Source: an uncultured Steroidobacteraceae bacterium (GTDB taxonomy: Bacteria > Pseudomonadota > Gammaproteobacteria > Steroidobacterales > Steroidobacteraceae). From it: DNA of 8,944 bases. Both the position numbers and the translations under genes were made by a program. The stretch lies in contig CATPBM010000180.1 in the NCBI GenBank assembly GCA_955652625.1, positions 1 through 8,944 on the forward strand. Direction: 5' to 3'. The notes beneath the pieces are model-generated. The model searched no databases. It was not told the origin of the DNA and was given only the letters and a program-made list of their open reading frames with translations. This document shows, one piece after another, positions 6,765-8,944 of the stretch. Every line of letters starts with the position of its first letter. The first letter of the stretch is position 1.

Positions 6765-6773
6765 CGACGACAC

Positions 6774-8944
6774 ATGGCGGCAGGTGGGACGGCTCAATCG
6801 TTGGGCGCTGCGGAAGGACTCGCCGCGCTGCGCGCGCGGCTGCGCGCAGCCACGCTGCGCCCGGAAATGGCGGCGTCCGGTGAAACCGTCGCTGATCTTT
6901 GCGGTGAGGGTGCGGCGCTCGCCCGTGCCGGTGCCCGCGCCACGCGCTGGGTGGAAGTTGCGCGCGCTGACACCCGCTCGCGCCCGCTGCTCGAGCGCAT
7001 GCTCGAGCAGTTTCCGCTCGACAGTGTTCAGGGCAAGGCGCTGATGAGCCTGGCTGAGGTGCTGCTGCGCACGCCCGACCCGAAGCGCGCCGACCAGCTG
7101 ATCGCCGAACGGCTTGCCTCGATACGCGACGCGGGTATGCCCGGTGACACGGACCTGCTGCTGCGTACCGGGTTCACCCTGCTCGGGGCCGCGGGCCGGC
7201 TGCTGCCGGACGTGTCGCGTGAGCTGTCCGGGGAATTCTCGCCCGCAAGCATTACCAAGCCGATGGTCGCCCCCGTGGTGCGCGCGGCGCTGCGCCAGTC
7301 GATGCAGCTGCTTGGGCACGCGTTCATCGTCGGGGAGACTATCGACGCGGCACTGGAGCGCGCCGACACCGATCCTGAGCTGGCGCTATGCTCTTTCGAT
7401 GTGCTGGGCGAGGGTGCGCGCACCGAAGCTGACGCGCAACGCTACTTCGAGGCTTATGCGCACGCGATCCAGGCCCTCGGGCAGCGCACTTCAGGGGCCA
7501 CCCACGCGCGTTCCGGGATCTCGGTGAAGCTCTCCGCGCTCGAGCCGCGCTACACCCTGCTGCAGAGCGCGCGCGTCAACGAGCAGCTCAGCCCCCGCAT
7601 GCTCGAGCTCGCGCGCATGGCCACGCGCGCCGGCGTCGGCTTCACCATTGACGCCGAAGAGGCCGATCGGCTCGACATGTCGCTGGACATCGTCGAGACC
7701 CTCGCGCGCGATGCGGCCACGCGCAACTGGGAGGGCCTCGGGCTCGCGGTACAGGCCTACGGGCGCCGCGCGCCGCTGGTGCTCGACTGGGTCGCGCAGC
7801 TGGCGCGCGGGAGTGGGCGGCGCATGAGCGTGCGGCTGGTGAAGGGCGCGTACTGGGACAGCGAGATCAAGCGCGCCCAGGAGCGCGGACTGGCGAGCTT
7901 CCCGGTGTACACCTCGAAAGCGGCAACGGATGCGAGCTACCTCGAGTGCGCGCGCCACCTGTTCGCTGCGCGTGAGGTCATCTACGCGCAGTTCGCGACG
8001 CATAACGCCTACACCGTCGCTGCGATGCTCGAGCTGGCTCCCGCCGGTACGGCCTACGAGTTCCAGCGGCTGCACGGTATGGGCGAAGCCCTGTATGAGG
8101 CGGTGCGCGCCGAGATTCCCACCCTGCCGGCGGTGCGCGTGTACGCGCCCGTGGGTACGCACGAGGAGCTGCTGCCGTATCTCGTGCGGCGCCTGCTCGA
8201 GAACGGTGCCAACAGCTCATTCGTGCATCAGTTCATGAACCCGCAGATTCCCGTGGAGCAAGTCGTGCGCGATCCCATCACCTCCCTGACCGCGGAAAGC
8301 CCCGGGGAGTCGCGCGTGCGCGAGCCGCACGCCTTGTTCGGCGCCGAGCGTGCCAACTCCGAAGGGGAGGACTTCGGCGATCCGGCGGCGCTCGCCGAGC
8401 TCGAAGCCGAAGTGCGCGCGCATGACAAGCAGAGCCACAGCGGCGGCCCGATCGTGAGCGGCCGCCTGGCGCGCGACGTGAGCGTTCCCGTGAATTCGCC
8501 GGCCGACATGCGCCGTATCGTGGGGCTGACCCGCGATGCCAGTGCGGCCGAGATTCGTGAGGCCATGGAGGCCGCCGCCGCCGCGCAGCCCGCCTGGGAT
8601 ACGACGCCGGCTGCAGCGCGCGCCGCATGTCTGGACAAGGCCGCCGAGCTCCTGCAGGCGCGACGCGGACAGTTCCTGCATCTCCTGGTACGCGAGGCGG
8701 GCAAGACGCTCCCGGATGCGGTGGCGGAGCTGCGCGAGGCGGTAGACTTCTGCCGTTACTACGCGGCGCGCGGCCGCGAGCTGTTCGGCGCACCGCTCGA
8801 GCTCCCCGGGCCCACCGGCGAGCGCAATACGCTCTCGCTCCAGGGGCGCGGAGTGTTCGTGTGCATCAGTCCGTGGAATTTCCCGTTGGCGATTTTCACC
8901 GGGCAGATCACCGCGGCGCTGATGGCCGGCAACGCCGTGGTCGC
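6774..8944 (+). CDS. putA: Bifunctional proline dehydrogenase / L-glutamate-gamma-semialdehyde dehydrogenase PutA, 3' end off the window
   Basis: The frame opens at ATG 6774 and stays open to the edge (723 codons seen). PutA oxidises proline to P5C with FAD, passing electrons to the quinone pool, then oxidises glutamate semialdehyde to glutamate with NAD. Residues 1-180 are the helical arm (FPLDSVQGKALMSLAEVLLRTPD at 80-102). The proline dehydrogenase barrel spans about 185-490, with K252 in SVKLSAL, D293 in IDAEEADRLD, VKGAYWDSEIKRAQ at 356-369, YEFQRLHGMGE at 428-438, and the carboxylate-binding R472/R473 in VRRLLENGANSSFV. The aldehyde dehydrogenase domain starts near 565 and reaches its Rossmann entry SPWNFPLAIFTGQ. 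The catalytic Cys and Glu lie beyond the window. There is no N-terminal ribbon-helix-helix domain, so this PutA should not repress its own gene, consistent with the divergent Lrp regulator. Confidence 0.96.
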   Translation, partial: MAAGGTAQSLGAAEGLAALRARLRAATLRPEMAASGETVADLCGEGAALARAGARATRWVEVARADTRSRPLLERMLEQFPLDSVQGKALMSLAEVLLRTPDPKRADQLIAERLASIRDAGMPGDTDLLLRTGFTLLGAAGRLLPDVSRELSGEFSPASITKPMVAPVVRAALRQSMQLLGHAFIVGETIDAALERADTDPELALCSFDVLGEGARTEADAQRYFEAYAHAIQALGQRTSGATHARSGISVKLSALEPRYTLLQSARVNEQLSPRMLELARMATRAGVGFTIDAEEADRLDMSLDIVETLARDAATRNWEGLGLAVQAYGRRAPLVLDWVAQLARGSGRRMSVRLVKGAYWDSEIKRAQERGLASFPVYTSKAATDASYLECARHLFAAREVIYAQFATHNAYTVAAMLELAPAGTAYEFQRLHGMGEALYEAVRAEIPTLPAVRVYAPVGTHEELLPYLVRRLLENGANSSFVHQFMNPQIPVEQVVRDPITSLTAESPGESRVREPHALFGAERANSEGEDFGDPAALAELEAEVRAHDKQSHSGGPIVSGRLARDVSVPVNSPADMRRIVGLTRDASAAEIREAMEAAAAAQPAWDTTPAAARAACLDKAAELLQARRGQFLHLLVREAGKTLPDAVAELREAVDFCRYYAARGRELFGAPLELPGPTGERNTLSLQGRGVFVCISPWNFPLAIFTGQITAALMAGNAVV

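Larger units (their letters stand above)
6672..6773. promoter_or_regulatory. Divergent lrp-putA control region
   Basis: This 102-base interval is strikingly AT-rich in a GC-rich window, which suits both promoters and Lrp binding. It contains three related nonamers (listed separately), a perfect eight-base palindrome TCAATTGA at 6741-6748, and several -10-like hexamers. These are TATAAA at 6755-6760 facing putA and, on the minus strand, TTTAAT (6688-6693) and AATAAT (6710-6715) facing lrp. No -35 element sits at ideal spacing from any of them. That would be consistent with promoters depending on an activator, though this is inference. Confidence 0.65.

Noticed and set aside
7491..8162. A 223-codon open frame on the minus strand inside putA
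   Set aside because: It lies opposite the proline dehydrogenase catalytic core. The protein is low-complexity, rich in His and Arg, as expected for a shadow frame.

Overview
This is a GC-rich (mid-60s percent by eye, higher in the right half) chromosomal window from a Gram-negative bacterium. A TonB-dependent outer-membrane receptor, a signal-peptide-bearing M28 peptidase, an AspC/TyrB-type aminotransferase, a regulator very close to enterobacterial Lrp, and PutA together suggest a proteobacterium. A free-living gammaproteobacterium is the best guess, but no taxonomic marker is present.

Layout, left to right. (1) Bases 1-671, + strand: the 3' part of a CbbY-like HAD phosphatase whose N-terminus lies off the window. 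(2) Bases 685-3090, - strand: a complete TonB-dependent receptor, convergent with the HAD gene and separated from it by only 13 bases. A candidate terminator hairpin for the HAD transcript falls inside the receptor's last codons. (3) A divergent control region of about 130 bases. (4) Bases 3218-4906, + strand: an exported M28 zinc peptidase with a PA-like insert, followed after 19 bases by (5) a class I aminotransferase at 4926-6122, probably in the same operon. (6) Bases 6162-6671, - strand: an Lrp-family regulator. (7) A 102-base AT-rich intergenic region with three related, roughly helically phased repeats that resemble Lrp sites. (8) Bases 6774-8944, + strand: putA, which runs off the right edge inside its aldehyde dehydrogenase domain. 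No stretch longer than 300 bases lacks a gene.

Read together, the right two-thirds looks like an amino-acid scavenging neighbourhood. Peptides would be cleaved in the envelope by the M28 enzyme, amino groups removed by the aminotransferase, and proline oxidised to glutamate by PutA under a divergently encoded Lrp-type regulator. Placing the TonB receptor in this scheme is speculative because its ligand cannot be read from sequence.

I found no CRISPR array, insertion sequence, phage gene, tRNA or rRNA, and nothing I would call a previously undescribed system. The most rewarding details are the phased repeats between lrp and putA, the substituted active-site residues in the aminotransferase, and the terminator-like hairpin antisense to the receptor's end.
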